A stretch of DNA of 64,000 nt from Actinomycetota bacterium (GCA_019639075.1 JAHBSO010000001.1:1-64000); one strand, 5' to 3'. Shown: positions 1 through 8,398, counted from the stretch's first letter. Notes: generated from the sequence alone by a model not told the origin. Translations and numbers: made by a program.

Positions 1-681
1 GTCGAGCGGCGCCTCGAATGGTTGGGCGACCAGCACCACCCCCAGCCCGGTGTGGTCTCCATCAGCCAGGTCACCGAGTTGGGCACCGTGTACACGCCCG
101 CCGAGATCGCCGCGCTCGCCGACGCCGCCCACGCGGCCGGCATGCACCTGCACCTCGACGGAGCCCGCATCGCGAACGCCCTGGCCGCCACCGGCACCGA
201 CCTGCGCACGATGGTCGCCGACACCGGCGTGGACGTCCTCACCTGGGGGGCGACGAAGAACGGCGCCATGTACGGAGAGGCGGTGGTGCTGCTGCGCCCC
301 GAGCTGGCCCCCCACGCCCGCTTCGTCCGCAAGCAGGCCGGTCAGCTGCCGTCCAAGGCCCGGTTCGTGGCCGCCCAGATGCTGGCGTTGCTCGACGGCG
401 ACCGGTGGCTCGAGCACGCGGAGCACGCAAACGCCATGGCCCACCTCCTCGCCGGCCGCGTCCGCCACGTGCAGGGTGTGCGCCTGGCACGCGAGCCCGA
501 GGCCAACGCGGTGTTCGTGCACCTGCCCCACGACGCCATAGCGCCGCTGCGCGAGTGGTCGTTCTTCTGGGACTGGGACGAGGCCGAGGGGTTGGTCCGC
601 TGGATGACCCACTTCGCCACCCGCCCCGAGGACGTGGAGCGGTTCGTGGCAGGGGTCGAGGCATTCGTGGGGCAGCGCTGA
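1..681 (+). CDS. Low-specificity L-threonine aldolase, C-terminal part
   Basis: The reading frame enters from the left edge and ends at 681, giving 226 residues, so the N-terminus lies outside the window. It is the C-terminal two thirds of a PLP-dependent beta-eliminating lyase that cleaves L-threonine or L-allo-threonine to glycine and acetaldehyde. The PLP aspartate sits in HLDGAR (about residue 53 of the fragment) and the Schiff-base lysine in WGATKNGAM (about residue 86), both classic for the family. The segment ITQATE...GTVYT of the family is recognisable as SISQVTELGTVYT. The next gene starts 210 bases further on behind its own operator, so this gene probably ends a separate transcript. 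Confidence 0.9.
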   Translation, partial: VERRLEWLGDQHHPQPGVVSISQVTELGTVYTPAEIAALADAAHAAGMHLHLDGARIANALAATGTDLRTMVADTGVDVLTWGATKNGAMYGEAVVLLRPELAPHARFVRKQAGQLPSKARFVAAQMLALLDGDRWLEHAEHANAMAHLLAGRVRHVQGVRLAREPEANAVFVHLPHDAIAPLREWSFFWDWDEAEGLVRWMTHFATRPEDVERFVAGVEAFVGQR

Positions 682-859
682 GCGAGCCCGGTCCCGCTGT
701 GCGGGTGGTTTGGTGACCGCTCCCGAGGCGCGGGGCCTCGACGACGAACTCCTCGAGGCAGGTAGTTGGCCGGAGGGCCGAGGGGTTGGGTCACCCACCG
801 CCATGCGCGCGGTGGTCGTCTACGGCACCCGTAGCGACCGTCTGTTCTGTTCTCTAATT

Positions 860-877
860 TCCGAATGACGATTCGGA
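860..877. promoter_or_regulatory. Palindromic operator before the TetR gene
   Basis: The sequence is a perfect inverted repeat, TCCGAAT-GACG-ATTCGGA (7-base arms, 4-base spacer), ending 13 bases before the ATG at 891. A TAAGAT hexamer at 878-883 could serve as a -10 box for a leaderless or near-leaderless transcript. The position suggests autoregulation by the downstream TetR protein. It is unrelated to the CTGAC-N5-GTCAG palindrome found elsewhere in the window. The 682-859 stretch upstream shows nothing else. Confidence 0.6.
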
Positions 878-890
878 TAAGATCGGCGTC

Positions 891-1553
891 ATGGTGACGC
901 ATTCGATTGCAGCGTCGGCGCGACGGGGCCGGCCCCCGAAGGTGGGACGCGATCAGATCGTGGATGCCGCTGCCCGAGCTGGCTTGGACTCGTTCACGAT
1001 GCAGGGCCTGGCCGAGGACCTCGGAGTCTCGCCGGCCACCCTGTACTCGCACGTCGCCGGACGCGACGAGGTCATCGCGTTGGTCGAGTCGAGGCTGCAC
1101 GGCACGATTCGTGAGTTCGCGACCGATGCGACGGAATGGCGCGGGTGGCTGGCCGACTTCGCCGCGCTGGTGCGTCGCGAGTTGGGCTCGTCGGCTGCGA
1201 CGTTGCTGAACGCGACCCGTGATGACGCGTCCATGCGGATCGACATCGGCGAACCGGGCCTGCGGCTCTTGATGGCGGCTGGGTTCAGTTCGGTGGAAGC
1301 GGCGTATGCCGTGTGGCTCGTCGTCCGGGTGGCGATCACCGCGTCGAGCGGTACCGATCCGAGCTTCACCCGGTTCCTGGAGCCGACCGCGGAGCTGGTC
1401 GACGCTGCGGGAGACGCTGACACGTTTGTCGCGCTGCGTCGGGTCCACGATGACCTCACCACCTCAGAGGACCACGACACCTTCGCGTTCGATCTGGAGA
1501 TCGTGCTGGATGGCATCGCCGCCCGGCTCGAACGAGCAACAACAGGAGACTGA
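891..1553 (+). CDS. TetR/AcrR family transcriptional regulator
   Basis: A 220-residue protein whose N-terminus is basic (RRGRPPK) and followed by the TetR helix-turn-helix at about residues 20-65 (TMQGLAEDLGVSPATLYSHV, then GRDEVI). The C-terminal ligand-binding domain is TetR_C-like but does not identify a ligand. The start is placed at the ATG directly after the palindrome at 860-877. The stop is one base before the ATG of the ene-reductase, so regulator and enzymes form one operon. It most likely represses itself and the four genes behind it. Confidence 0.88.
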   Translation: MVTHSIAASARRGRPPKVGRDQIVDAAARAGLDSFTMQGLAEDLGVSPATLYSHVAGRDEVIALVESRLHGTIREFATDATEWRGWLADFAALVRRELGSSAATLLNATRDDASMRIDIGEPGLRLLMAAGFSSVEAAYAVWLVVRVAITASSGTDPSFTRFLEPTAELVDAAGDADTFVALRRVHDDLTTSEDHDTFAFDLEIVLDGIAARLERATTGD

Positions 1554-1554
1554 C

Positions 1555-2766
1555 ATGGCCGCCACCACCGCCCGGCCCGACATCGACGCGTTCGAACCGG
1601 CCCAGCTCGGCCCGCTGACGCTCCGCAATCGGGTCATCAAGGCCGCGACGTTCGAAGGCGTGATGCCCCGTGGAGCGGTCACCGACGAGCTGATCGAGTT
1701 CCACACGACCGTGGCCCGAGGCGGCGCAGCGCTTAGCACTGTCGCCTACTGCGCTGTGTCGATGGGCGGTCGGGTGAGCAGCGACACGATGGTGATGACC
1801 GAGTCCCTCATCGGCGATCTCCAGCGCCTCACCTCTGCGGTGCACGCCGAGGGCGCGCTGGTGTCGGCGCAACTCGGTCACGCGGGCCTCGTCGCCCAGT
1901 CTCAGTCGAAGCGCCACCCGAGCCTGGCTCCCTCTGGCCGGTTCAGCGCACCGGCGAAGGGGTGGGTCAAGGGCGCGACCCGTCGAGACCTCGACGAGGT
2001 CGTGGCCGACTTCGAGCGTGCAGCCCGCGTCGCGATCGAAGCGGGGTTCGACGCGCTCGAGATCCACCTCGCCCACAACTATCTGCTGAGCTCGTTCTTC
2101 AGTCCCAACCTGAACCGGCGCCGCGACGAGTTCGGCGGAAGCATCGAGAACCGCGCCACCTTCCCCCGACGGGTCATAGACGCGGTGCGCCGAGTCGCTG
2201 ACGGCAAGGTGGCGGTGCTGGCGAAGTTCAACATGGCCGACGGTGTCGAGCGCGGCCTGTGGCTCGAGGAGAGCCTGCAGTTCGCCCAGCTCCTCGAACA
2301 GGACGGTGCGCTCGACGCACTTGAGTTGACCGGCGGTAGCTCGCTGCTCAACGGCATGTACTACTTCCGCGGGGACGTGCCCCTCCGCGAGTTCGCCGCC
2401 GCGCAGGGCCCCATCGTGGGACTCGGCGTGCGGGCGTTCGGTCGGCGCATCCTCCCGGAGTTGCCGTTCGAGGAGGCGTTCTTCCTGCCGTTCGCCCGGC
2501 AGTTCCGCCGAGAGCTCGACATGCCGCTGATCCTTCTCGGCGGCATCAACGAACGGGCCACGATCGACGGTGCCCTCGGAGAGGGATTCGAGTTCGTCGC
2601 CATGGCCCGGGCACTGCTACGGGAACCAGATTTGGTCAACAGGATGGCGACCTCACCGAACGCCGCGGGGCTGTGCGTGCACTGCAACAAGTGCATGGCC
2701 ACCATCTACAGCGGAACCCGCTGCGTCCTCGCGACCGGAGCTGACGGAACAGGCTCGGGCCGTTGA
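1555..2766 (+). CDS. Old yellow enzyme family NADH:flavin oxidoreductase
   Basis: A 403-residue FMN-dependent TIM-barrel ene-reductase that would reduce an activated C=C bond with NAD(P)H. The opening LRNRVIKAATFE and the active-site stretch HLAHNYLLSSFFSP (about residues 171-184), followed by RDEFGGSIENR, are diagnostic for the OYE / 2,4-dienoyl-CoA reductase superfamily. The C-terminus carries a cysteine cluster, CVHCNKCM...GTRC, of the kind seen in a subgroup of this family. It is shorter than the CxxCxxxC-x11-C cluster of true dienoyl-CoA reductases, so binding of a 4Fe-4S centre is uncertain. The ATG at 1555 follows an ACAGGAGAC ribosome site. The next start overlaps its stop (TTGA). Confidence 0.88.
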   Translation: MAATTARPDIDAFEPAQLGPLTLRNRVIKAATFEGVMPRGAVTDELIEFHTTVARGGAALSTVAYCAVSMGGRVSSDTMVMTESLIGDLQRLTSAVHAEGALVSAQLGHAGLVAQSQSKRHPSLAPSGRFSAPAKGWVKGATRRDLDEVVADFERAARVAIEAGFDALEIHLAHNYLLSSFFSPNLNRRRDEFGGSIENRATFPRRVIDAVRRVADGKVAVLAKFNMADGVERGLWLEESLQFAQLLEQDGALDALELTGGSSLLNGMYYFRGDVPLREFAAAQGPIVGLGVRAFGRRILPELPFEEAFFLPFARQFRRELDMPLILLGGINERATIDGALGEGFEFVAMARALLREPDLVNRMATSPNAAGLCVHCNKCMATIYSGTRCVLATGADGTGSGR

Positions 2767-3575
2767 AGCGGCTCAGCGGACGCGTCGCGGTCGTCACCGG
2801 AGCGGGCAGCGGGATCGGCCGGGCGACCAGCCTGGCCCTCGCCGAGCGCGGGTGCTCGATCGCAGTGGTCGACGTGCAGCCCGACGGTGCCGAGGAGACC
2901 GCTGATCTGATCCGTTCGCTCGGCACCCGGGCGAGCGTGCACGTCGCGGATGTGCGTGATCCGAAGCGCATGGGCGAGCTCCCGTCCGAGGTCGAGGGCT
3001 CGCTCGGTTCGTGCCGGATCTTGGTGAACAACGCCGGGGTGACCGCTGCTGGCGCGTTCGCGGATGAGACGGTCGAGGACCTGCGCTGGATCATCGACAT
3101 CAACGTGTGGGGTGTGGTGCACGGATGCCGTGCGTTCCTGCCGATGCTGCGGGAGGCCGACGAGGCTCACATCGTCAACATGTCGAGCATGGTCGGGTTG
3201 CTCGGTCTTCCTCACAACGTGTCGTACTCGCTCACCAAGGGGGCGGTGCGGGCGTTCAGCGAAGCGCTGCGCGGCGAGCTGGTCACCACCAAGGTGGGGG
3301 TCACCGTGGTCTTTCCGGGCGCGATCTACACCAACATCACCGCTGGTGCGCGGGGTGGGCAGGCCGCTCGGCTCGCCGAGATGGGGCAGTCCCGTCTGGC
3401 GCCCCACGTGATGAGGCCGCCCTCCGCGGTCGCTCGTCGGATCGTGGCGGCGATCGAACGCGACCGTGCACGTGTCGTCGTCGGGCCCGACGCCCACGTC
3501 GTGAGTGCGCTCACCCGGGTGCTGCCCGGGCGATCGGGCCTCGTCGGCCGTCTCACGAGCCGCCTCGACGCATGA
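2763..3575 (+). CDS. SDR family NAD(P)-dependent oxidoreductase
   Basis: A 270-residue classical short-chain dehydrogenase. It shows the cofactor loop TGAGSGIG (12-19), D62 in VADV, NNAG (89-92), a catalytic serine near 142 and YSLTK (Y155, K159). The aspartate after the second strand (VVDVQ) favours NAD. The start is a TTG that overlaps the ene-reductase stop by four bases, and its own stop overlaps the next ATG (ATGA), so translation is coupled through the operon. The substrate is unknown. Sitting between an ene-reductase and a glycosidase, it could handle an enone/alcohol aglycone. Confidence 0.87.
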   Translation: MKRLSGRVAVVTGAGSGIGRATSLALAERGCSIAVVDVQPDGAEETADLIRSLGTRASVHVADVRDPKRMGELPSEVEGSLGSCRILVNNAGVTAAGAFADETVEDLRWIIDINVWGVVHGCRAFLPMLREADEAHIVNMSSMVGLLGLPHNVSYSLTKGAVRAFSEALRGELVTTKVGVTVVFPGAIYTNITAGARGGQAARLAEMGQSRLAPHVMRPPSAVARRIVAAIERDRARVVVGPDAHVVSALTRVLPGRSGLVGRLTSRLDA

Positions 3576-4765
3576 TGTCGAACATGGACTTCCCCGCGTT
3601 CGCCGTCGCCTGCGGCGAGGAAGGCTCCGACCCGCTCGTGCTGCACGAAGGACGGGTCGTCCGCGTCGACCAGTACCGGGCAAGCGGACACCTTGAACGG
3701 CTCGATGCGGACCTCGCCGATGTCGGGGGGCTCGGGGTGAAGGTGTGGCGCTACGGCATGCCCTGGCGGCTGACCGAACTGGAACCCGGGGTCTACGACT
3801 GGACGCTGTGGGATCGGGCGCTCGAGGCGTGCCGGCGCCACGGGCTCGACCCGGTGATCGACCTGTGCCACTTCGGCCTGCCCGACCACCACGGCGGGTT
3901 CTGCGACACCGGGTGGGTCGACGGCTTCGCCCGCTACGTCGACGCGTTCCTGGCCCGCTATCCGGAACCGCGATGGTTCACGCCCGTCAACGAGCCGGGT
4001 ATCACCGCCATGTTCTCCGCGCTGCTCGGCATGTGGAACGATCGCCGAGCCAGCGAGGACGACTACTTCGTCGCGCTGGGCAACGTGGTGCTCGCGAACC
4101 TCGAGGCACTCGCCCGCATCCGAGCCGACCGAGACGGCTGGTGGATCGGGTCCGAAGGCTTCGGCTGCGACCTCGCGGATGCTGACGACGAGGCCGGCGT
4201 CCGCGCCGCCACCGGTGCCCGTGACCTGCAGCAGGCCGTCTGGGATCTGCACTTCGGCCTCGCACCTCGGGGCGTCGCGGCGCGACTGACCGATGTCGTG
4301 GCCGACTCGGTCCAGTCGCGCGTCGAGGCCCTCGTCGGAGTCGTTCCGCCCGACCGGATCGTCGCTGGCCACGACATCTACCCCGTCAGCGTCACGGCGC
4401 ACGGGACACGTGCCGGTAGGCCGCTGTCGATCGCTGATCGCGTCGGGGCCTACGAGGACGAGGCGACCGCCTGGCATGAGCGCTACCGGGTGCCGTTCTG
4501 GGTGTCCGAGACCTCCAACCTCGGACTTGCGGTCGACCAGGGCAGCGAGTGGCTCGCCGCACTCACCGCATCGCTCGACACCCTGTCGGCGAGCGGCCTG
4601 CCGGTCCGGGGGATCTGCTGGTACAGCCGAGGCGACCAGTACGACTGGGACACCGCACTGATGTCGCCGATCGGCACCGTCACCGAAGTCGGACTCTTCG
4701 ACGCCCAACGGCACCCACGCCCGGTGGCGCAGCACTACGCCACGCTCGCCCGCCGACACCCCTGA
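3572..4765 (+). CDS. Family 1-like glycoside hydrolase
   Basis: A (beta/alpha)8 glycosidase of clan GH-A, 397 residues, about 50 shorter than a usual GH1 enzyme. The acid/base glutamate lies in FTPVNEPG (E141) and the probable nucleophile in WVSETSN (E313), matching the NEP and TENG landmarks of GH1 in diverged form. GVYDW and DLCHFGLP are further family landmarks. No signal peptide is visible, so it acts in the cytoplasm. The ATG at 3572 overlaps the SDR stop, and in-frame ATGs follow at 3575 and 3584. A cytoplasmic glycosidase between reductases suggests that the operon deglycosylates and reduces a small glycoside. That is inference. Confidence 0.8.
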   Translation: MMSNMDFPAFAVACGEEGSDPLVLHEGRVVRVDQYRASGHLERLDADLADVGGLGVKVWRYGMPWRLTELEPGVYDWTLWDRALEACRRHGLDPVIDLCHFGLPDHHGGFCDTGWVDGFARYVDAFLARYPEPRWFTPVNEPGITAMFSALLGMWNDRRASEDDYFVALGNVVLANLEALARIRADRDGWWIGSEGFGCDLADADDEAGVRAATGARDLQQAVWDLHFGLAPRGVAARLTDVVADSVQSRVEALVGVVPPDRIVAGHDIYPVSVTAHGTRAGRPLSIADRVGAYEDEATAWHERYRVPFWVSETSNLGLAVDQGSEWLAALTASLDTLSASGLPVRGICWYSRGDQYDWDTALMSPIGTVTEVGLFDAQRHPRPVAQHYATLARRHP

Positions 4766-4809
4766 AAGAGCAGCGAAGCAGCACCGAACCGTCACGAGGA
4801 GATGGCGAC

Positions 4810-5835
4810 GTGACCCACGAGAACGAGCTGACATCCGAGATCGACCTGTGCACGCCCGACGGCAGACGGCTGAACCGTGCCGCTCTCGGCTGGTCACGCC
4901 GACCGCTGCACCGGGCGAACCTGGATGGCTGCTTCGGTATCAACAAGCGCTGGGACTACTGGGCGATCCTCGCCGGTGACCTCGTCGTGTCGTCGGTCTA
5001 CGCGGACATCGACCACTTCGGTCTGGCCGACGTCTGGTGGGCCGACCTGGCCGCGGGAACAACAGGAGGCAATGGGATCATCACGACCGACCGTGGTGCG
5101 CTCGTCCTGCCGGACCGCCCCGGGACCACTCCGCTTCGCGTCGAGCGCGACGGCTTCGCGCTGGAGATCGTCGATGAGCCCGGATCGACGCGCCTTCGCG
5201 CCTCGTGGACCGAGCATGACGGGACACCGGGCGCACTCGACGTGTCGATCGAACTGCCCAAGGGCCACGAGTCGCTCAACGTGGTGATCCCGTGGAGTGA
5301 CGAGCGGTTCAACTACACCTCCAAGCACCAGGCCCGACCTGCCACCGGTCAGCTCACCGTCGGCGACCGGCACTCGGAGATCGGCGGTGGTAGCTGGGAC
5401 GCGTGGGGCGTGCTCGACGTAGGGCGTGGGCGCTGGCCATCGGAGATCACGTGGAACTGGGGTGGCGGTGCCGGACGGTGCGGCGCGCACGTCGTCGGGT
5501 TGCAGTTCGGCGCGAAGTGGACGGAGGGTTCGGGCTACACCGAGAACGGCCTGATCGTCGACGGCCGACTCACCAAGCTCGGCCGCGAGCTCGACTGGTC
5601 CTACGACTGGGACGAGCCGCTCAGCCCCTGGCGCGTGGTCGACCCCGGCGGACAGCTCGATGTGACGCTGCAGCCCCGCTACGACAAGCACACGAAGCTC
5701 CCAGGACGCGACCAGGGATCGGAGACCCACCAGGTCTTCGGAACCTGGTCGGGCCGCCTTCGCACCGACGACGGTATCGAGATCGAGATACACGACATCC
5801 AGGGCTTCGCGGAAGAAGCACGCCAGGAGTGGTGA
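4810..5835 (+). CDS. DUF2804 domain-containing protein
   Basis: A 341-residue protein covering a full DUF2804, whose biochemical function is not established. Visible family features are the N-terminal NLDGCFGINKRWDYW, the middle WSDERFNYTSKHQA, and the late ENGLIVDGRLTKL with the following WSYDWDEP. It is rich in tryptophan and beta strands and has no signal peptide. The GTG at 4810 is chosen because GAGGAG (about 4796-4801) sits eight bases upstream, while the nearby ATG at 4802 hits a stop after three codons. It closes the TetR-OYE-SDR-GH operon, 44 bases after the glycosidase. Confidence 0.8.
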   Translation: MTHENELTSEIDLCTPDGRRLNRAALGWSRRPLHRANLDGCFGINKRWDYWAILAGDLVVSSVYADIDHFGLADVWWADLAAGTTGGNGIITTDRGALVLPDRPGTTPLRVERDGFALEIVDEPGSTRLRASWTEHDGTPGALDVSIELPKGHESLNVVIPWSDERFNYTSKHQARPATGQLTVGDRHSEIGGGSWDAWGVLDVGRGRWPSEITWNWGGGAGRCGAHVVGLQFGAKWTEGSGYTENGLIVDGRLTKLGRELDWSYDWDEPLSPWRVVDPGGQLDVTLQPRYDKHTKLPGRDQGSETHQVFGTWSGRLRTDDGIEIEIHDIQGFAEEARQEW

Positions 5836-5871
5836 ACGACAGTCGGCGAGGTCGGGGTTCAATCGGTAACG

Positions 5872-6361
5872 GGCTCTTCGGATTTCAGGGTGGGGAGATC
5901 GGGTTGAGCGTGGCGAGTAGGTCCCAGTTGGGTCGGCCGGCGTAGAGCAGGACTCGGAGCCGGTAGTTGCGGAAACGGCGGAACCCGAACCCGATGCGCT
6001 TGATGACCTTGATCAGGTTGTTGGTGGCCTCGGTCGGCCCGTTGGACACCTGGGCTTGGTGCCAGGCGCAGATCTCGTGCCGCCAGGTGCGAAGCGTCCG
6101 TCCAAGCTGACGCAGCTCCGGCGACATCGCTGGCTCGAGCAGGCTCTCGACGAGCTCGTCGAGGTAGCCGGGGGCGCCCTCGGCGGGCTGGTCGTAGAGG
6201 CCCCGCAAGGGTCTCCTTCGCGTGCCAGGCCATGCGAACCTCGCCGTGAGGATCACCGGCTTCGAGGAGGTTCTCGATCTTGGCGTTGGCTTTGTCGTCG
6301 AGGCGCTCGTGGCCGATCGTGAGCAGCTTCCGGGACCGATAGAGCGGGTCGGTGGTTCGCT
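5872..6361 (-). mobile_element. ISL3-family insertion sequence remnant
   Basis: The 3' part of an ISL3-type element on the minus strand. The right end is marked by GGCTCTTCGGATTTCA at 5872-5887, which has the GGCTCTTC opening typical of ISL3 terminal repeats and overlaps the transposase stop. The other end is missing: at about 6345-6361 transposase-coding sequence passes directly into the middle of an esterase gene read on the plus strand. The element lacks its left terminal repeat and most of its transposase, so it is dead. Confidence 0.7.
5885..6357 (-). pseudogene. ISL3 family transposase, truncated and frameshifted
   Basis: The C-terminal third of an ISL3 DDE transposase. The signature tail is intact: NGPTEATNNLIKVIKRIG, then FRRFRNYRLR and LLATLNP. 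Upstream, DPLYRSRKLLTIGHERLDD and the following KANAKIENLLEAGDPH are also typical, but they lie in another frame. The two frames meet at MAWHAKETL/RGLYDQPAE, around 6210, where one extra G breaks the frame. With no N-terminus and a frameshift it cannot be active. Confidence 0.85.
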
Positions 6362-7003
6362 GATGAGGGCTACCTCGTGTTCGCGCCCGCCTACAGCCTC
6401 GCCACCGACGAGCGCCCCACCTGGGACGTCGCCACGTCGCAGATCACCTGTGCGCTGGTGTGGATCGGCGAACACGCCGCCGAGTTCGGTGGGGACCCGG
6501 ACCGCATCGCGGTCTGGGGCGCATCGGCCGGAGGGAACCTCTCCCTCACGTCGACGTTCGCTGCCGCCGCCGGGCGTTCCGTGTCACCGTGCTCGACGGC
6601 GATGCCTCGCATCGCTGCTGCGGCGGGCGAGGTGCCAGCGGTCGACCCGGCGTGGGTCCACGACAACCCCGACCGGGTCTGGGGCCCGAGGACCCGCGAG
6701 ATGGTGGAGCGCTACATCGGCGGCGACACCGCAGTCCACCCCGAGCGCCTCGCAGCCGTCCAGGTCGCCACCTACCTCTCGACAGCAGCCCCGCCGACGC
6801 TCCTCAGCGCCAGCCGAGGGGACCACCTCGTACCGGTTGGGGGTATCGAGCAGTTCGTCGACGACGCTCGTGCCGCCGGTGCCGACGTCGACGTGGTGTA
6901 CCGACGCTTCGGTGACCACCTCGTCGCGGCGATCTACGGCGGGCTGGCGAGCCAGACGATGTTGCGCCAGTTCCGCGACCACTTCCGCCGTCACGGAGTC
7001 TGA
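6362..7003 (+). pseudogene. Alpha/beta-hydrolase (carboxylesterase) lacking its N-terminus
   Basis: The frame opens at the insertion-sequence junction as DEGYLVFAPAYSLA and runs to 7003. It carries the nucleophile elbow GASAGGN (HSL/BD-FAE esterases), a later TLLSASRGDHLVP with the acidic residue and RRFGDHLV with the candidate catalytic histidine. The oxyanion HGG region and everything before it are missing, so this is the 3' remainder of an esterase cut off by the ISL3 event. A GTG at 6377 could start a 208-residue product, but without the HGG loop it is unlikely to be a working enzyme. Confidence 0.72.
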
Positions 7004-7028
7004 GACCCAACCGTTTCGGCAACGGGTG

Positions 7029-7367
7029 TCAGCGACGGGCCTCGGGCCTGTTCCTGCGACGGGTGATTCGACCTCTGACGCCCGCGTTGTGGACGGCCCA
7101 GCGAATCCATGCTTCGGTGCGGTCGAGGGTCTCGATCGCTTCGTCCGGCAATGCGACGGTCACGGTGAACCGTTCCTCGTCGCCGACGACCCGGGCGTGC
7201 GCCTCGGCCTCGCTGGAGAGCAGTCGAGCGACGGCGAGGAGCGGGTTCGCAAGGTGGATGCCCTCCACGTACACATCCATCGTCAGCAGGCCCGTGGGTG
7301 CACCGACGCTGGTCGAAGGCCGGTCCGGCGTCGGATCGAGATGAGAGACGGGCGTCGACAGTGGCAT
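7029..7367 (-). CDS. Hypothetical protein divergent from hsp20
   Basis: A 112-residue protein with no family I recognise. The start is set at 7367 because a perfect AGGAGG (7374-7379 on the plus strand as CCTCCT) lies six bases upstream. An ATG 15 bases further out would overlap that ribosome site. A proline/threonine-rich N-terminus (to about residue 27) is followed by a compact alpha/beta segment (LLTMDVYVEGIHLANPL, then VARLLS) and a very basic tail (RGRITRRRNR). It shares the 96-base promoter gap with the small heat-shock gene, so it may be stress-linked. That is inference. Confidence 0.6.
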   Translation of the reverse strand: MPLSTPVSHLDPTPDRPSTSVGAPTGLLTMDVYVEGIHLANPLLAVARLLSSEAEAHARVVGDEERFTVTVALPDEAIETLDRTEAWIRWAVHNAGVRGRITRRRNRPEARR

Positions 7368-7392
7368 CGGATACCTCCTCATGAGAACGCGC

Positions 7393-7420
7393 TTGTATCT
7401 CGGATGATGATAGGTATCAT
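7393..7420 (+). promoter_or_regulatory. Promoter and palindromic operator of the hsp20 operon
   Basis: A plausible -35 TTGTAT (7393-7398) is spaced 16 bases from a -10 TATCAT (7415-7420). The -10 is one arm of a perfect 14-base palindrome, ATGATA-GG-TATCAT (7407-7420), so a bound repressor would block polymerase. The usual HspR box (HAIR, CTTGAGT-N7-ACTCAAG) is absent. The MerR-type protein encoded two genes downstream is the obvious candidate ligand. Confidence 0.5.
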
Positions 7421-7463
7421 GTCAACTGTCCAGATCAAACTTCTCCAGTCAGGAGGACTTCCC

Positions 7464-7895
7464 ATGCTGATGCGAACCGACCCGATGACCGAGCTGTTCG
7501 GCCTGCCTCGAGCCACGGAGCCGTCCCTGGCTGCGCTGAACGCCTATCGCCACGGCGACGTCATCACCGTGGAGTTCGATCTGCCGGGCGTCGACGCGTC
7601 CACCATCGATCTCCAGATCGAGCGCGGTGAACTTCGCCTACAGGCCAAGCGCACCACCGACGCCCCCGACGGGGCCAGGTTCCTGGTGCGCGAGCGGAGC
7701 GACGCCACGGTCACGCGCCGCCTCATGCTGGGCGACGTGCTCGACGTGGAACACGTCGACGCCACCTACCGCGACGGCGTGCTGACGTTGCGCATCCCGC
7801 TGCACGAGACGGCCAAGCCCCGTCGGATCACCGTGAAGAGCGACGAGTCCCTGGAGGCCGGAGCCAAGGTGCCCATCGAATCGACCGCCACGTGA
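7464..7895 (+). CDS. hsp20: Hsp20/alpha-crystallin small heat-shock protein
   Basis: A 143-residue holdase. The alpha-crystallin domain spans roughly residues 28-122, with VEFDLPGVDASTIDLQIERG, then FLVRERS, and YRDGVLTLRIPL near its end, all typical of the family. The start at 7464 is supported by CAGGAGG a few bases upstream; an upstream in-frame ATG (7407) falls inside the operator. The MerR-like gene overlaps its stop by four bases (GTGA), so both are produced together. Confidence 0.92.
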   Translation: MLMRTDPMTELFGLPRATEPSLAALNAYRHGDVITVEFDLPGVDASTIDLQIERGELRLQAKRTTDAPDGARFLVRERSDATVTRRLMLGDVLDVEHVDATYRDGVLTLRIPLHETAKPRRITVKSDESLEAGAKVPIESTAT

Positions 7896-8227
7896 CCCCA
7901 TCCGCCGAGAAGGAGAGGAGACGAGGAGGGGGCGGCCGCTCGGCCGCCCCCTCGGCGCGCTCGTGGCGCGATCGTCTCGACGACCCCGACGAACCGCTCT
8001 TCACCATGGCCGTCGCAGCCGAGCTGCTCGGGCTCGACACCCAAGCGTTGCGGCGACTCGGCGACGCCATCGACCAGGGCGAAGCCCGACCGTCCGGCAA
8101 CCAACGCCGCTACTCCCGCACCGACCTCGAACGACTCAGCGACGCCGCCAACCTCGCCCGCCAGGGCCACAACACCCAATCCATCGCCACCATCCTCGAC
8201 CTCACCGCCCGCCTCGACCAGACGTAG
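7892..8227 (+). CDS. MerR-family (HspR-like) regulator
   Basis: A 111-residue protein. After a basic, low-complexity start it has a MerR helix-turn-helix: LFTMAVAAELLGLDTQALRR (about 43-62), the wing QRRYSRTDLERL, and a recognition-coil segment ANLARQGHNTQSIATIL. This is the HspR layout in shortened form. The canonical DRLGLV turn is replaced by AIDQGEARPSGN. Co-translation with hsp20 (GTGA overlap) and the palindrome over the hsp20 -10 box suggest it represses this operon. The start GTG at 7892 is set by that overlap. Confidence 0.72.
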   Translation: MTPSAEKERRRGGGGRSAAPSARSWRDRLDDPDEPLFTMAVAAELLGLDTQALRRLGDAIDQGEARPSGNQRRYSRTDLERLSDAANLARQGHNTQSIATILDLTARLDQT

Positions 8228-8398
8228 CAGGGCAGCCTCGCCTCAGTCCTGGTGCTCGTCACCGCCGACGCTTCGCCCCCGTGATCCGCTCACGAGTCCA
8301 ACTGGTCCGAAATGGCCGGACACAATCTGGACACAAATTCCAGCCATCTGGGGGTTACCCGTGAGTACGGGTGAGACGGCACCGACCGGTCTCGAAAA
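8228..8398. other. Intergenic stretch without a recognisable gene
   Basis: About 170 bases between the MerR-like gene and the tRNA terminator. It contains short direct repeats (GGACACAATCTGGACACAAA) and a small hairpin-like TTACCCGTGAGTACGGGTGA. I see no coding frame, RNA gene or operator here. Confidence 0.4.

Noticed and set aside
6377..7003. An intact esterase starting at the GTG 6377
   Set aside because: The HGG oxyanion region and N-terminal fold are missing and the frame begins exactly at the insertion-sequence junction, so a truncated pseudogene fits better.
7380..7463. An HspR (HAIR) box before hsp20
   Set aside because: CTTGAGT-N7-ACTCAAG or a close variant is not present. The only symmetry is ATGATA-GG-TATCAT.
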